7,473 bases of DNA from Planctomycetota bacterium. Its GTDB lineage: Bacteria > Planctomycetota > Phycisphaerae > UBA1845. The position numbers and the translations under genes were made by a program. Of this stretch, positions 1-6,533 are shown in pieces. The number at the start of each line of letters is the position of its first letter. Positions within the stretch are counted from its first letter, which is position 1. The notes beneath the pieces are model-generated. The model was not told the DNA's origin, made no database searches, and worked only from the letters and a program-made list of their open reading frames with translations. Location of the stretch: NCBI GenBank assembly GCA_022566435.1, contig JADFIX010000156.1, positions 1 to 7,473 of the forward strand, given 5' to 3'.

Positions 1-110
1 CTGCCGCCATCCGTAGCCAACCCCTGATTCGAGGAGCCGTATGCATAAGAACATGCACGTACGGATCTGTGGGAGCCGTGGGGGAGCAATCCCCCATGGC
101 CACCCGGCCA
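1..110 (+). ncRNA. Group II intron, 3' end (domains V and VI), left part outside window
   Basis: Positions 34-67 fold as a 34-nt group II domain V. GAGCCGTA (34-41) pairs with TACGGATC (60-67) with one G-A mismatch, TGCAT (42-46) pairs with ATGCA (53-57), the loop is 47-52, and CG at 58-59 forms the two-base bulge. The catalytic AGC triad is at 35-37. After a short linker, 71-105 form a domain VI hairpin: GGG 71-73 with CCC 103-105, and 75-84 with 91-100. Its internal loop contains A102, the candidate branch-point adenosine. The 3' splice site should lie about 7-8 nt after it, so near 109-111, but I cannot fix it. The intron runs on the + strand. Any reverse transcriptase gene lies left of the window. 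The domain V length, bulge and triad fit the family; the exact boundary is inference. Confidence 0.85.
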
Positions 111-230
111 GGGCACCCTGGGGACCGGCACACAATAAGGTAGGAGCTCTGAAAGGCCGCAAAAGCCGAGGACCGGGCATCCACAGTCATTGTCGATGAA
201 TCTCGTTCAACTCATTTGCAGCATCAAGAA

Positions 231-347
231 CTAAAGATGTCTCTCTAACCCCGGGTGATTCGTTCCAAGCTCCATTCGCATCAGGTCGGTATCCTGTAGG
301 AAGTCAGCAGCCCGGCGATCGTAATCGGCGGCGTGGGCGCTCATGTC
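231..347 (-). CDS. Possible very small ORF or gene tail, unknown function
   Basis: On the minus strand a start at about 347 would give a 38-40 residue acidic peptide beginning MDMSAHAADYDRR and ending near NHPGLERHL. The composition of this part looks like real protein, unlike the Arg/Pro-rich stretch upstream in the same frame. No good ribosome binding site lies at the right distance; the nearest purine-rich stretch is more than 20 bases upstream. It could be the remnant of a gene cut by past rearrangement next to the intron, or chance. I do not recognise it. Confidence 0.15.
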   Translation of the reverse strand, partial: DMSAHAADYDRRAADFLQDTDLMRMELGTNHPGLERHL

Positions 348-536
348 CATGCGTTGTTGATTGTTTGTTGCGTCCTTACAGGCCTTTTTGTTATTGCGCG
401 TCGCAGACTGAATGCGACCGAATTCGTGCAACCGAGCATGGCGCGCGAATGAGCATGAAGGGCGATGCCTTGGGATGTCATGTCGCGGCCCCGTTGGGGC
501 GAAGCGTGACCGCACGCGTGGCTTAGATCCAAGCTT

Positions 537-570
537 GCGACTTGTGTAGATAGAGGCTAGCGACTTGTGT
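537..570 (+). repeat. 11-bp direct repeat pair upstream of operon
   Basis: GCGACTTGTGT occurs at 537-547 and again at 560-570, a 23-base period, each followed by a closely similar base run ([A/C]GA). The pair sits 56-89 bases before the start of the LolA-like gene, where a regulator could bind on two successive helical turns. The function is inferred from position only. Confidence 0.4.
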
Positions 571-625
571 CGAAGAACGAGGCGTTGACCCCGCGGCCAG
601 GTCAACCGGACTGTCGAGTGCACAA

Positions 626-1384
626 ATGAACGGTTTACTGGCGAGACGATACGTACTTATCTCTTCCGCACTATTCGCCGCACTTTGCTGCGCAGCCACC
701 AAGGCCGGCGACGAATTTCAATCGCCCAATGCCGACTTTCACGCAAGGCTGGAGGCGGTCGATCGGCTCGCCGCGTCGATTACCGATTTGACTTCCCGTT
801 TCGTGGAGCAAAAACACACGGCGCTGTTGAAAAAGCCGATGGTGTCGAAAGGGCGGGTTCGGATGAAGGGATCGCATACCCGGTGGGAAACGGATGCGCC
901 TCATCGCACGACCATGTTGATGGACGCAAAACGCGTGCGTATCCACTATCCCCGGCGCAAGGTGGTGGAGGTCTATCCGATCGACGATCAACTGCGGCAG
1001 TTATTTGTCTCGCCCGTTCCGCGGTGGGCGCCATTGCGAGACCGTTTTTTCGTCGAGCCGATTCCAGCCGGCGACGTACCCGACGAGTATCAGGACCGGG
1101 AACGCTTCCTGGCCGTTCGACTTACGGCGAAGGACGATTCTCTGCAGCGTTTCGTGGCGCGGGTGGACGTGGTGCTAGACACCACCACCGGCTGCGCGGC
1201 GCGTGTGGACATGATCGACGGCGACGGCGAACGTACGACGATTACATTTTCGGAAACGACGACCAACTCGGGTTTGGGCGATCGTCATTTCGATTTCGCC
1301 GCCCCGGAGGGCACGAAGGTTGTCTATCCCCGCTCGCCCAACGCGCGGCCGTATACCGACGGTGTATACGGAGAGAGGCAGTGA
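626..1384 (+). CDS. LolA-like outer-membrane lipoprotein carrier family protein
   Basis: This encodes 252 residues. An N-terminal signal peptide (about residues 1-27: Arg-containing n-region, hydrophobic core, likely cleavage after TKA) points to the periplasm. The mature part has the LolA family pattern: an early helix ending in FVEQKHTALLKKP, then SKGRVRMKG and a conserved RWETDAP strand, followed by alternating beta strands. LolA proteins form an open beta-barrel that carries lipids or lipoproteins across the periplasm. LolA-like members in aryl polyene and related clusters are thought to move the lipid-linked product. The gene starts the operon. Its TGA overlaps the GTG start of the acyltransferase. 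No clear Shine-Dalgarno precedes ATG 626, so the start rests on the signal peptide. It is unlikely to be the housekeeping LolA, because it sits among ketosynthase and acyltransferase genes. Two adjacent Cys in the signal do not make a good lipobox. Confidence 0.82.
   Translation: MNGLLARRYVLISSALFAALCCAATKAGDEFQSPNADFHARLEAVDRLAASITDLTSRFVEQKHTALLKKPMVSKGRVRMKGSHTRWETDAPHRTTMLMDAKRVRIHYPRRKVVEVYPIDDQLRQLFVSPVPRWAPLRDRFFVEPIPAGDVPDEYQDRERFLAVRLTAKDDSLQRFVARVDVVLDTTTGCAARVDMIDGDGERTTITFSETTTNSGLGDRHFDFAAPEGTKVVYPRSPNARPYTDGVYGERQ
1370..1377 (+). promoter_or_regulatory. Ribosome binding site for the acyltransferase GTG start
   Basis: GGAGAGAG lies inside the end of the LolA-like gene, a few bases before the GTG at 1381. 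It decides the start: the same frame is open far upstream, and the next ATG (1462) has no such site. The GTGA overlap indicates translational coupling. Confidence 0.7.
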
Positions 1385-2361
1385 TCGGCACGATTCAAGA
1401 GCCAATCGGACCGGTCGAGAGTCAACCGGAACCCCGAGCCGTCGAATCCGGTGTTCGCCGCATGTCGGCGAGTTTCTGGTTACGATTCATGTTCTGGTGG
1501 ACGCAGTATTACCCGCGCTTCGTCTTGGTCACCCGCCCGCTCTTCTTGTGGTTCGCTTGGCGGTATTCGAAAGTGCTTCGTCGCGGGACGCTGGCCAATG
1601 CCCGACGGATTTTGGGAGAGCATTCATCGACCCGGCAGCGCGAGGCACTTGCAAAATCCGTCATCCGCAATTTCTATCTCAGTGTGTACGAACTGGGGCA
1701 ACACGTTCGGCAGACACGGGAACAACTCGCCAAGCAGATCGATGGAGTGTCGAACCGAGAGCGATACTTCGACGTCAGGGCTCAAAAACGCGGTGCGATT
1801 GTCGTGACCGCCCACCTCGGCGGATTCGAACTCGGCATGTTGGCACTTTCGGAAAAGGAAAAACGCGTTCATGTGGTGTATCACCGCGACGCGATACCGC
1901 GGTTCGATCGACTGCGATCGAGGCTGCGAAATCTGATCGGCGTTATCGAATCTCCCGTCGACGACGGCTGGTCGCTGTGGATTCGTCTAAGGGACGCCCT
2001 GTTGGCGGACGAAGTCGTCGTACTACAGGCCGATCGAATCATGCCCGGTCAACGAGGCCAACGCGTACCGTTTTTCGATGGGCACATCGAGATGCCGCCC
2101 GGACCCGTTAAATTGGCGTTGGCCACCGGCGCGCCGATCATTCCGATTCTTTCGATCCGTACCGCGGTCGGTCGCGTGAAGATCGTGATCGAGGAGGCAA
2201 TCTTCGTCTCGCGGGCCGATGGACCGGTGAACGGGGCCCATCCAGCGTTTCGCCACATCGCGTCGGCCCTCGAACGACACGTGCGGGCAAATCCTGAGCA
2301 ATGGTCGATGGTCTACCCCGTCTGGTGTGAGGATCAGATTGATGGTCCCGTCACAAACTGA
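1381..2361 (+). CDS. LpxL/HtrB-like lysophospholipid (lipid A-type) acyltransferase
   Basis: This is 326 residues from GTG 1381. A hydrophobic, Trp-rich segment (about residues 30-60) should anchor it at the inner membrane. The catalytic HX4E motif is seen as TAHLGGFELG with His145 and Glu150. Further on, QADRIMPGQRG and VPFFDG, then PPGPVKLALATGAPIIPI, match the substrate-binding blocks of the LpxL/MsbB family. Members transfer an acyl group from acyl-ACP to a lipid or glycolipid. In aryl polyene-type clusters such enzymes are proposed to join the polyene to its lipid anchor, and the neighbouring ketosynthase and LolA-like genes favour that job over housekeeping lipid A synthesis. The length fits the family. 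The first ~25 residues are polar and Pro/Glu-rich; a shorter start at ATG 1462 is possible but lacks a ribosome site. The 3' end overlaps the ketosynthase start by 20 bases. Confidence 0.88.
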   Translation: MIGTIQEPIGPVESQPEPRAVESGVRRMSASFWLRFMFWWTQYYPRFVLVTRPLFLWFAWRYSKVLRRGTLANARRILGEHSSTRQREALAKSVIRNFYLSVYELGQHVRQTREQLAKQIDGVSNRERYFDVRAQKRGAIVVTAHLGGFELGMLALSEKEKRVHVVYHRDAIPRFDRLRSRLRNLIGVIESPVDDGWSLWIRLRDALLADEVVVLQADRIMPGQRGQRVPFFDGHIEMPPGPVKLALATGAPIIPILSIRTAVGRVKIVIEEAIFVSRADGPVNGAHPAFRHIASALERHVRANPEQWSMVYPVWCEDQIDGPVTN

Positions 2362-4789
2362 CACCGCGAACGAAACCGCGTCGGTCGTGATCACCGGCGC
2401 CGGGTTGGTGACCTCGCTTGGACTCAATGTCGAAGACACATGGCGTGCGCTCATCGAAGGCAGAAGTGGGATCGCGCCGCTCACGGCCATCGAGTCTCCG
2501 CTGTCTTCCAACAAGGGCGGGGGCCAAGCACCGGATGTAGTTTCTGATCAGGTCTGCGGCGATCTTCGCGAGACGACCTATCTACAAATGGCGATCACAG
2601 AAGCCTTGCAGGGCGCCGATTGCCTCGCGAATCTTCCGTATCCACCGCATCGTTGCGGCGTCTTGCTTGGCACGACGCTTCACGGCATGCGGCAGGCTGG
2701 GAGCTTCATCAGATCGGACGATTTCGCGCCGCTCGAGTGGTTTCTCGCGGGCGACATTCTTCGGGTCGCTATGGAACCATTCGGTCTTCGGGGGATGGCC
2801 TCGTCGATCTGCTCCGCGTGCTCATCCGGTCTGGCGTCGATTGCCATGGCCGAGACACTTCTTAGCTCCGATCAGTTCGATCTTCTCGTGGCGGGCGGAT
2901 ACGATCCCATCAGCGAGTATGCCTACGGCGGGTTCAACAGCATGCGCTTGATTACCGAGGGGCGCATACGAAACTTCTGCCGGGGGCGCGATGGAATGAA
3001 GCTCGGCGAAGGCTACGGCATTGTCGTCCTCGAACGAGAGCGCGACGCGGCGCGGCGCGGCGCGCGCCCTTTAGCCGCGGTGTTGGGCTTCGGCGAATCG
3101 TGCGATGCCCACCACCTATCAAAACCCCATCCGGAAGGACGCGGTGCCGCGATAGCCCTGGGCCAAGCGCTGTCATCCGCCGATGTCCATCCTTCGGCGG
3201 TGGGTATGGTGGCCGCCCATTCGACCGCCACGCCGGATAACGACGCGGCCGAATACGCAGCACTCGAGACCGTGTTCGGGGACGATCTTGCGTCGGTGCC
3301 CGTCGTCGCCTTCAAGAGTTACATCGGTCACACGCTGGGCGGGGCCGGTGCGGTCGAACTGATCCTCTCGGCACTGGCGATTCGTGACAAGATTGTCCCT
3401 CCGACAAACGGAGTCGAGCCCGACGAAGTCGAGTTCGACGCACTCTCGCTTCGCAAGGACGCCATGCGAAAGCGCGATCTTCGCGCTACCGTGAATACAT
3501 CGCTCGGATTTGGCGGCGCTAACACTTGTATGGTGATCGGACCGCCTTCTGCGAGCGAGTCCACGAGCGACAAGGCTTCCTTGCACGAGTCACACTTGCA
3601 GCGTGGTGCCGTCGGATCAGCATCCTCATCGAAAGTAGCCGAAACTTCGCCGACGGATCCGGTGATCACCGGCATCGGCGTCATCCTGCCCGGCGCGGTG
3701 GGAAACGACGCCTTCGGCAACCTCTTGGATAGACCTAACCCGGACCCGTTGGTGGCCGATCCCGGTGAGGTCGACGACAAAGCGCTTGCGGGTCTACTCG
3801 AAGCGCGACGCGTCAGACGGATGAGCAGCTACGTCAAGCTGACGCTGGCGGCCACGACGTTGGCCTTGGACGATGCCCGAATCGAGAGGCAATCCGAGCT
3901 AACGGAATCGTGCGCCGCGCTTTTGGGGACGAACTATGGATCGACGATTTACTGCGAACGATACTACCGTCAACTCATCGAGCAGGGGATTGACGCGGCC
4001 AACCCCATGTTGTTTGCCGAGGGCGTGCCCAACGCGGCGGCCGCTCATCTCAGCACGACTTTCGGAGTCAAGGGATTCTGCCAGACACTGATCGGTACTC
4101 GAACCGCCGGACTGGAAGGCATACTGCTCGCGGCGGCGCGCATTCGCTCCGGACGTTGGGATCGGGTCCTCGTCGGTGCGGCCGAGGAGTACGCCAAAAC
4201 CGTGAATGACGCCCACGGATATTTCGGCCTCTATGGCCCCGATGGCCGCGGGCGACGTTCCAAACCGTGGCGGCGATTCGTGACCGGTGCGGGGGCCGTC
4301 ACTCTGGTATTGGAAAGTCGCCGCGCTGCAGAAAAGCGCGGTGCAACGATCCGAGGAAGGATCGTCGCCACCGCTTCCGGCGTAGCACCGCGAACCTCGA
4401 TGCGAGAAGCGGTCGCCACCGTTCGCCGCATCTGGTCGGATCTTGATCGACCGCGCTACGTGGTCAGTTCGGCCAACGATACTTGGCTCGACCGTATGGA
4501 AGCCGCGGGTTTGCGAACCCGAAGGAAACAAAATCACCCGGAAGACTCCTCTCACGACGCCATCGTGGGCTCCGTGTACGGCCACATCGGCGAATGCTTT
4601 TCCGTGCTTCCGCTGGCCGCCCTTGCGGCGGTGCTGCTAACCGGTCGAATGCCTCGTTGGGCGGCTTCCCCCGTTCGTGGGGTCTTTCCGGCTCGAGGAT
4701 CTGAGAATCCCGATCGTTTTGCTGTTTTAGGCAGCGATTACGCAGGTTCCGTAGTCGGCGTCAGCATGGATTCCTCGGAGCGAGTTTAA
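2342..4789 (+). CDS. Tandem ketosynthase fusion: active KS plus degenerate chain-length-factor-like KS
   Basis: This is 815 residues from ATG 2342, chosen because GTGAGGA (2327-2333) sits about nine bases before it; GTG 2327 would add five residues. The first domain (about 5-402) is a beta-ketoacyl synthase with active-site Cys160 in SACSSGLASI, His293 in AAHSTATPDND, Lys325 and His330 in KSYIGHTLGGAG, and the LGFGGAN end motif. A Ser-rich linker (about 404-438) leads to a second KS fold (about 439-808). There the Cys position reads GTRTAGLEG (Arg587 by my alignment), the first His is Asn712 and the Lys is Gly743; only His748 remains. KS enzymes condense acyl-ACP with malonyl-ACP. An inactive KS partner sets chain length in KS-CLF heterodimers of type II polyketide and aryl polyene systems. 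Here both appear to be one chain. The function is inferred from residues and neighbours. Whether it folds as an intramolecular pair is untested. Confidence 0.88.
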   Translation: MVPSQTDTANETASVVITGAGLVTSLGLNVEDTWRALIEGRSGIAPLTAIESPLSSNKGGGQAPDVVSDQVCGDLRETTYLQMAITEALQGADCLANLPYPPHRCGVLLGTTLHGMRQAGSFIRSDDFAPLEWFLAGDILRVAMEPFGLRGMASSICSACSSGLASIAMAETLLSSDQFDLLVAGGYDPISEYAYGGFNSMRLITEGRIRNFCRGRDGMKLGEGYGIVVLERERDAARRGARPLAAVLGFGESCDAHHLSKPHPEGRGAAIALGQALSSADVHPSAVGMVAAHSTATPDNDAAEYAALETVFGDDLASVPVVAFKSYIGHTLGGAGAVELILSALAIRDKIVPPTNGVEPDEVEFDALSLRKDAMRKRDLRATVNTSLGFGGANTCMVIGPPSASESTSDKASLHESHLQRGAVGSASSSKVAETSPTDPVITGIGVILPGAVGNDAFGNLLDRPNPDPLVADPGEVDDKALAGLLEARRVRRMSSYVKLTLAATTLALDDARIERQSELTESCAALLGTNYGSTIYCERYYRQLIEQGIDAANPMLFAEGVPNAAAAHLSTTFGVKGFCQTLIGTRTAGLEGILLAAARIRSGRWDRVLVGAAEEYAKTVNDAHGYFGLYGPDGRGRRSKPWRRFVTGAGAVTLVLESRRAAEKRGATIRGRIVATASGVAPRTSMREAVATVRRIWSDLDRPRYVVSSANDTWLDRMEAAGLRTRRKQNHPEDSSHDAIVGSVYGHIGECFSVLPLAALAAVLLTGRMPRWAASPVRGVFPARGSENPDRFAVLGSDYAGSVVGVSMDSSERV
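4634..4783 (+). repeat. Long direct repeat, copy A (ketosynthase gene 3' end)
   Basis: This stretch matches 6553-6702 at 126 of 150 positions by hand alignment without gaps. The first 31 bases (4634-4664) are identical to 6553-6583; differences begin right after. Copy A is the working 3' end of the tandem ketosynthase gene. See the displaced copy at 6532-6711. Confidence 0.93.
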
Positions 4790-4848
4790 ACGGACACTTT
4801 TTCGGACGTTGACAGACCGCCATTTTTGCCCCTGTGCCGCTTTTTTGC

Positions 4849-4864
4849 ATGCAGGAGGCTGCAT
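4849..4864. repeat. Inverted repeat next to candidate promoter
   Basis: ATGCAG and CTGCAT are perfect inverted arms around a GAGG spacer. The T-run lies before the hairpin on the + strand and does not follow it on the minus strand, so it is not a standard terminator. Its place just upstream of TTGAAC suggests a possible operator. Confidence 0.3.
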
Positions 4865-4866
4865 CA

Positions 4867-4895
4867 TTGAACCGCTGACGCTGATCCGCTACAAT
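4867..4895 (+). promoter_or_regulatory. Candidate sigma70-type promoter at left side of islet
   Basis: TTGAAC (4867-4872) and TACAAT (4890-4895) are separated by 17 bases, close to the vegetative consensus. It follows a small perfect inverted repeat, ATGCAG-GAGG-CTGCAT (4849-4864), which could be an operator overlapping the upstream edge. Transcription would start near 4902 and could reach the small ORF at 5074. A second TATAAT at 4956-4961 has no good -35. Confidence 0.4.
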
Positions 4896-5073
4896 AGGTG
4901 CTATGGCAGGTGAGGGCTCTCGCCGGTATCCGCGACTGAGCGCCTGCGAAGATCGTATAATGAATGCGGATGGAGCCGCACGCACCCCGCTACCGATATA
5001 GCAAAGCCAGACGGGCGGTTGGCCACGGATCGCGGCCAGATAACGAAGCAGGAACCGAAGCCGGGGTAGCACG

Positions 5074-5262
5074 ATGAAGCAACCACGCGAAAAACTTACC
5101 GAGAAGCAGCTCGCCGAGAACTTCGAGAAGGTGCAGCGCGAGGTCGCCGAACAAATCCGCGAATACGAAAGAGCGTACCCCGAACTCGCACATCCGCCGT
5201 ACAGCGGCGACGAGGTCGTGCGACAGCCGATCTACACCTACGACATCCATGCGGCTAGCTGA
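5074..5262 (+). CDS. Small charged helical protein, hypothetical
   Basis: This is 62 residues and I do not recognise a family. The first ~35 residues (MKQPREKLTEKQLAEN onward) are Lys/Glu-rich with a heptad-like spacing of Leu, Phe and Val, suggesting an amphipathic helix or short coiled coil. The tail is Pro/Tyr-rich. There is no signal peptide or membrane segment. A weak G-rich site (GGGGT, 5063-5067) precedes the ATG. It points at the serine protease gene on the other strand, and the two stop codons overlap by eight bases, so expression of one may affect the other. A candidate promoter lies at 4867-4895. The composition is protein-like and unlike shadow frames, but reality rests on that alone. 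A link to the protease (partner, inhibitor or substrate) is speculation from adjacency. Confidence 0.5.
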   Translation: MKQPREKLTEKQLAENFEKVQREVAEQIREYERAYPELAHPPYSGDEVVRQPIYTYDIHAAS

Positions 5263-6316
5263 TCTGCATGACCTTTGCTTGGACATTGATCCCTCCGTTG
5301 CGGCCCACGAGATACTTCGCCAACCCACGACTTTGCACATAGCGGTGAGAGCGTTCGTGCAGCTCCCAAATCGCCTTCCACAAGTTGCCCCCTGTTTCGA
5401 TTAGCTCAACCTGTTCAAGCCCGAAGCTCTTTGCCTTCTCCGAGCGAATCGCGCGACCGTGCGAGCCTTCCTCTCCTACGGCTATGAACCGATCCACGAC
5501 CTCTTTGACATTCTCTACGCCTATATCGCGCAACATCCACCGCGAGAGGAAGTCGATAACAATCTTCTTAGCGAGTTCACGGGCCTTGAGACACTCCTGA
5601 ATCCAAGGGGGATCGACGGTTCGGAGCAGTTCAACAAACGGATGGTGTGGTTGCTTATTCCGAACGGCCTCCTGAGTTTGATTGACAAGGTCAACATAGG
5701 CATCAATGAACGATTTTGCCGGGCGCATGATCTGCTGCCCGTTGGGTAGCGTCTGGATCATCTGCGGATCGATTGGCCCCAGTTCTGATGTGGCCGTCAT
5801 CAGGATCGCGTCTGCTCCCATCGCAATCATTGTGGCAGCACTCATCGCCGTCTGTGGTACGACGACCCGAAAGCTGTCCGCATACTCTCGGCATGTCAGG
5901 ACGATTTTTTCGGCGGCTGTTGGGATACCGCCGGGGCTGTTTATCATCAGATCGAGCGTGCCGGGATACCTCGACAGGTCAATCGACTGGAGCAGCGTCT
6001 CAATCATACGGGGATCGTGATCGTCGATGATGCCCGCAGGATGCGCAAAGAAACTGGAATAGGAGACGAGGTTCCGGTTCGTCAGCGCCTCGATACGGGC
6101 AACGACCTCCTGATGAACCACACCCTCGTTTTGGATGTCATCCATAAGCCGAAGACCAAATCCCTTCGGCTCTGCCGCGATGGTCTTCCCTTCTGGCTTC
6201 TTGTCCGCGCCCGTACGGCCAGCCTTTGCTGGCTCACCGACGATTTTGACAGACTTCCTCTTCGCCTTGCGAGTCTTGTCGCCCGGTTTGTTCTCTACCT
6301 TGCTCGCCTTCGCCAC
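5255..6316 (-). CDS. SDH-family (ClpP-fold) serine protease
   Basis: This is 353 residues from GTG at 6316-6314, with a strong AAGGAGA site seven bases upstream. The ClpP/crotonase-like core runs from about residue 75 to 305. It includes LMINSPGG (oxyanion strand, 127-130), VVPQTAMSAATMIAMGAD with candidate nucleophile Ser159, SELGPIDPQ (177-185) with Asp183, and a late SHGRAI with His286 before an EKAKSFGL helix. These match the SDH proteinase family (Pfam SDH_protease), relatives of ClpP and SppA that cleave peptides. There is no membrane segment, so it is likely cytoplasmic. The first ~45 residues are a Lys/Arg-rich disordered tail, longer than I expect for the family, which could bind nucleic acid or a partner. 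Sampled rows of this gene are about 48-57% GC against about 65-73% in the ketosynthase gene, suggesting foreign origin. Its natural substrate is unknown. Confidence 0.85.
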   Translation of the reverse strand: MAKASKVENKPGDKTRKAKRKSVKIVGEPAKAGRTGADKKPEGKTIAAEPKGFGLRLMDDIQNEGVVHQEVVARIEALTNRNLVSYSSFFAHPAGIIDDHDPRMIETLLQSIDLSRYPGTLDLMINSPGGIPTAAEKIVLTCREYADSFRVVVPQTAMSAATMIAMGADAILMTATSELGPIDPQMIQTLPNGQQIMRPAKSFIDAYVDLVNQTQEAVRNKQPHHPFVELLRTVDPPWIQECLKARELAKKIVIDFLSRWMLRDIGVENVKEVVDRFIAVGEEGSHGRAIRSEKAKSFGLEQVELIETGGNLWKAIWELHERSHRYVQSRGLAKYLVGRNGGINVQAKVMQIS

Positions 6317-6322
6317 TACTTC

Positions 6323-6329
6323 GTCTCCT
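6323..6329 (-). promoter_or_regulatory. Strong ribosome binding site for the SDH-family protease
   Basis: On the minus strand this reads AAGGAGA, seven bases before GTG 6316. It supports the unusual GTG start and the Lys-rich N-terminus. Confidence 0.75.
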
Positions 6330-6345
6330 TACGAACAAAGCACCG

Positions 6346-6359
6346 ATACGCTAGCGTAT
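6346..6359. promoter_or_regulatory. 14-bp perfect palindrome upstream of protease gene, candidate operator
   Basis: ATACGCTAGCGTAT is its own reverse complement. It lies 17 bases upstream of the protease ribosome site, where a dimeric repressor could block expression. The minus-strand stop at 6351-6353 (end of a possible gene remnant) falls inside it. I find no clearly matched promoter boxes beside it. Confidence 0.45.
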
Positions 6360-6533
6360 TTGCGTTTCGCGGCGGGAACGGTCGATCTGCCGCCGAACGT
6401 GCAACAGTTCTCGCAACTCGGCTGACGACGAATCGCTCGCCAAGAGGCCCACCTTAGCAGTGCGTAGGTGTTCCGACAATCTCGGCCCCTCCACCAACCA
6501 ATGCAAGAATCCTCCTCTCAACTCTTCGCGGCT
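6351..6533 (-). pseudogene. Possible 3' remnant of a gene upstream of the protease, unknown
   Basis: On the minus strand this frame gives about 60 residues (SREELRGGFLHWLVEGPR to RRQIDRSRRETQIR) with helical, protein-like composition. It ends 34 bases before the protease start. Upstream the frame continues only as antisense of the displaced ketosynthase fragment and is no longer protein-like. This fits a gene in the same operon as the protease whose 5' part was lost at the junction near 6532. I do not recognise the family, and it could be a chance open frame. Confidence 0.3.

Larger units (their letters stand above)
111..625. other. Long intergenic region upstream of the LolA-like operon
   Basis: About 500 bases lie between the intron end and the first operon gene. 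I see no convincing gene here. A frame open on the minus strand ends in a protein-like stretch (231 to about 347), but its N-terminal half is Arg/His/Pro-rich as in shadow frames. A tight inverted repeat, CCAGGG-CA-CCCTGG, is at 108-121. A direct repeat of 11 bases is at 537-547 and 560-570. The operon promoter should lie in this stretch, but I find no well-matched -35/-10 pair. Confidence 0.5.

Noticed and set aside
108..121. CCAGGG-CA-CCCTGG inverted repeat as a terminator
   Set aside because: The two-base loop is too tight for an RNA hairpin at full stem and no T-run follows. It may simply be at the intron/exon border.
231..623. 130-residue minus-strand frame upstream of the operon
   Set aside because: The N-terminal two thirds are Arg/His/Pro-rich with no ribosome site. 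Only the last ~39 residues look protein-like and are listed with low confidence.
685..1380. Open frame continuous with the acyltransferase upstream of its GTG
   Set aside because: It is Arg-rich shadow of the LolA-like gene. The LolA frame has signal peptide and family motifs, and the ribosome site at 1370-1377 marks the true start.
1320..2111. 263-residue + frame across the acyltransferase gene
   Set aside because: It is an Arg/Ser/Thr-rich shadow frame with no motif, overlapping a gene with clear catalytic residues.
3899..4585. 228-residue minus-strand frame opposite the second KS domain
   Set aside because: It is antisense of a recognisable ketosynthase fold; its composition is shadow-like and it lacks a ribosome site.
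4841..4864. T-run plus hairpin as an intrinsic terminator of the ketosynthase operon
   Set aside because: The T-run comes before the hairpin on the + strand, and no T-run follows on either strand.
4903..5001. 32-codon ORF starting one base after the predicted transcription start
   Set aside because: It is Arg/Pro/Ala-rich with no recognisable feature; a leaderless start is possible but unsupported.
5706..6457. Several + strand frames opposite the protease gene
   Set aside because: These are shadows of the minus-strand protease, which has clear active-site motifs and a strong ribosome site.
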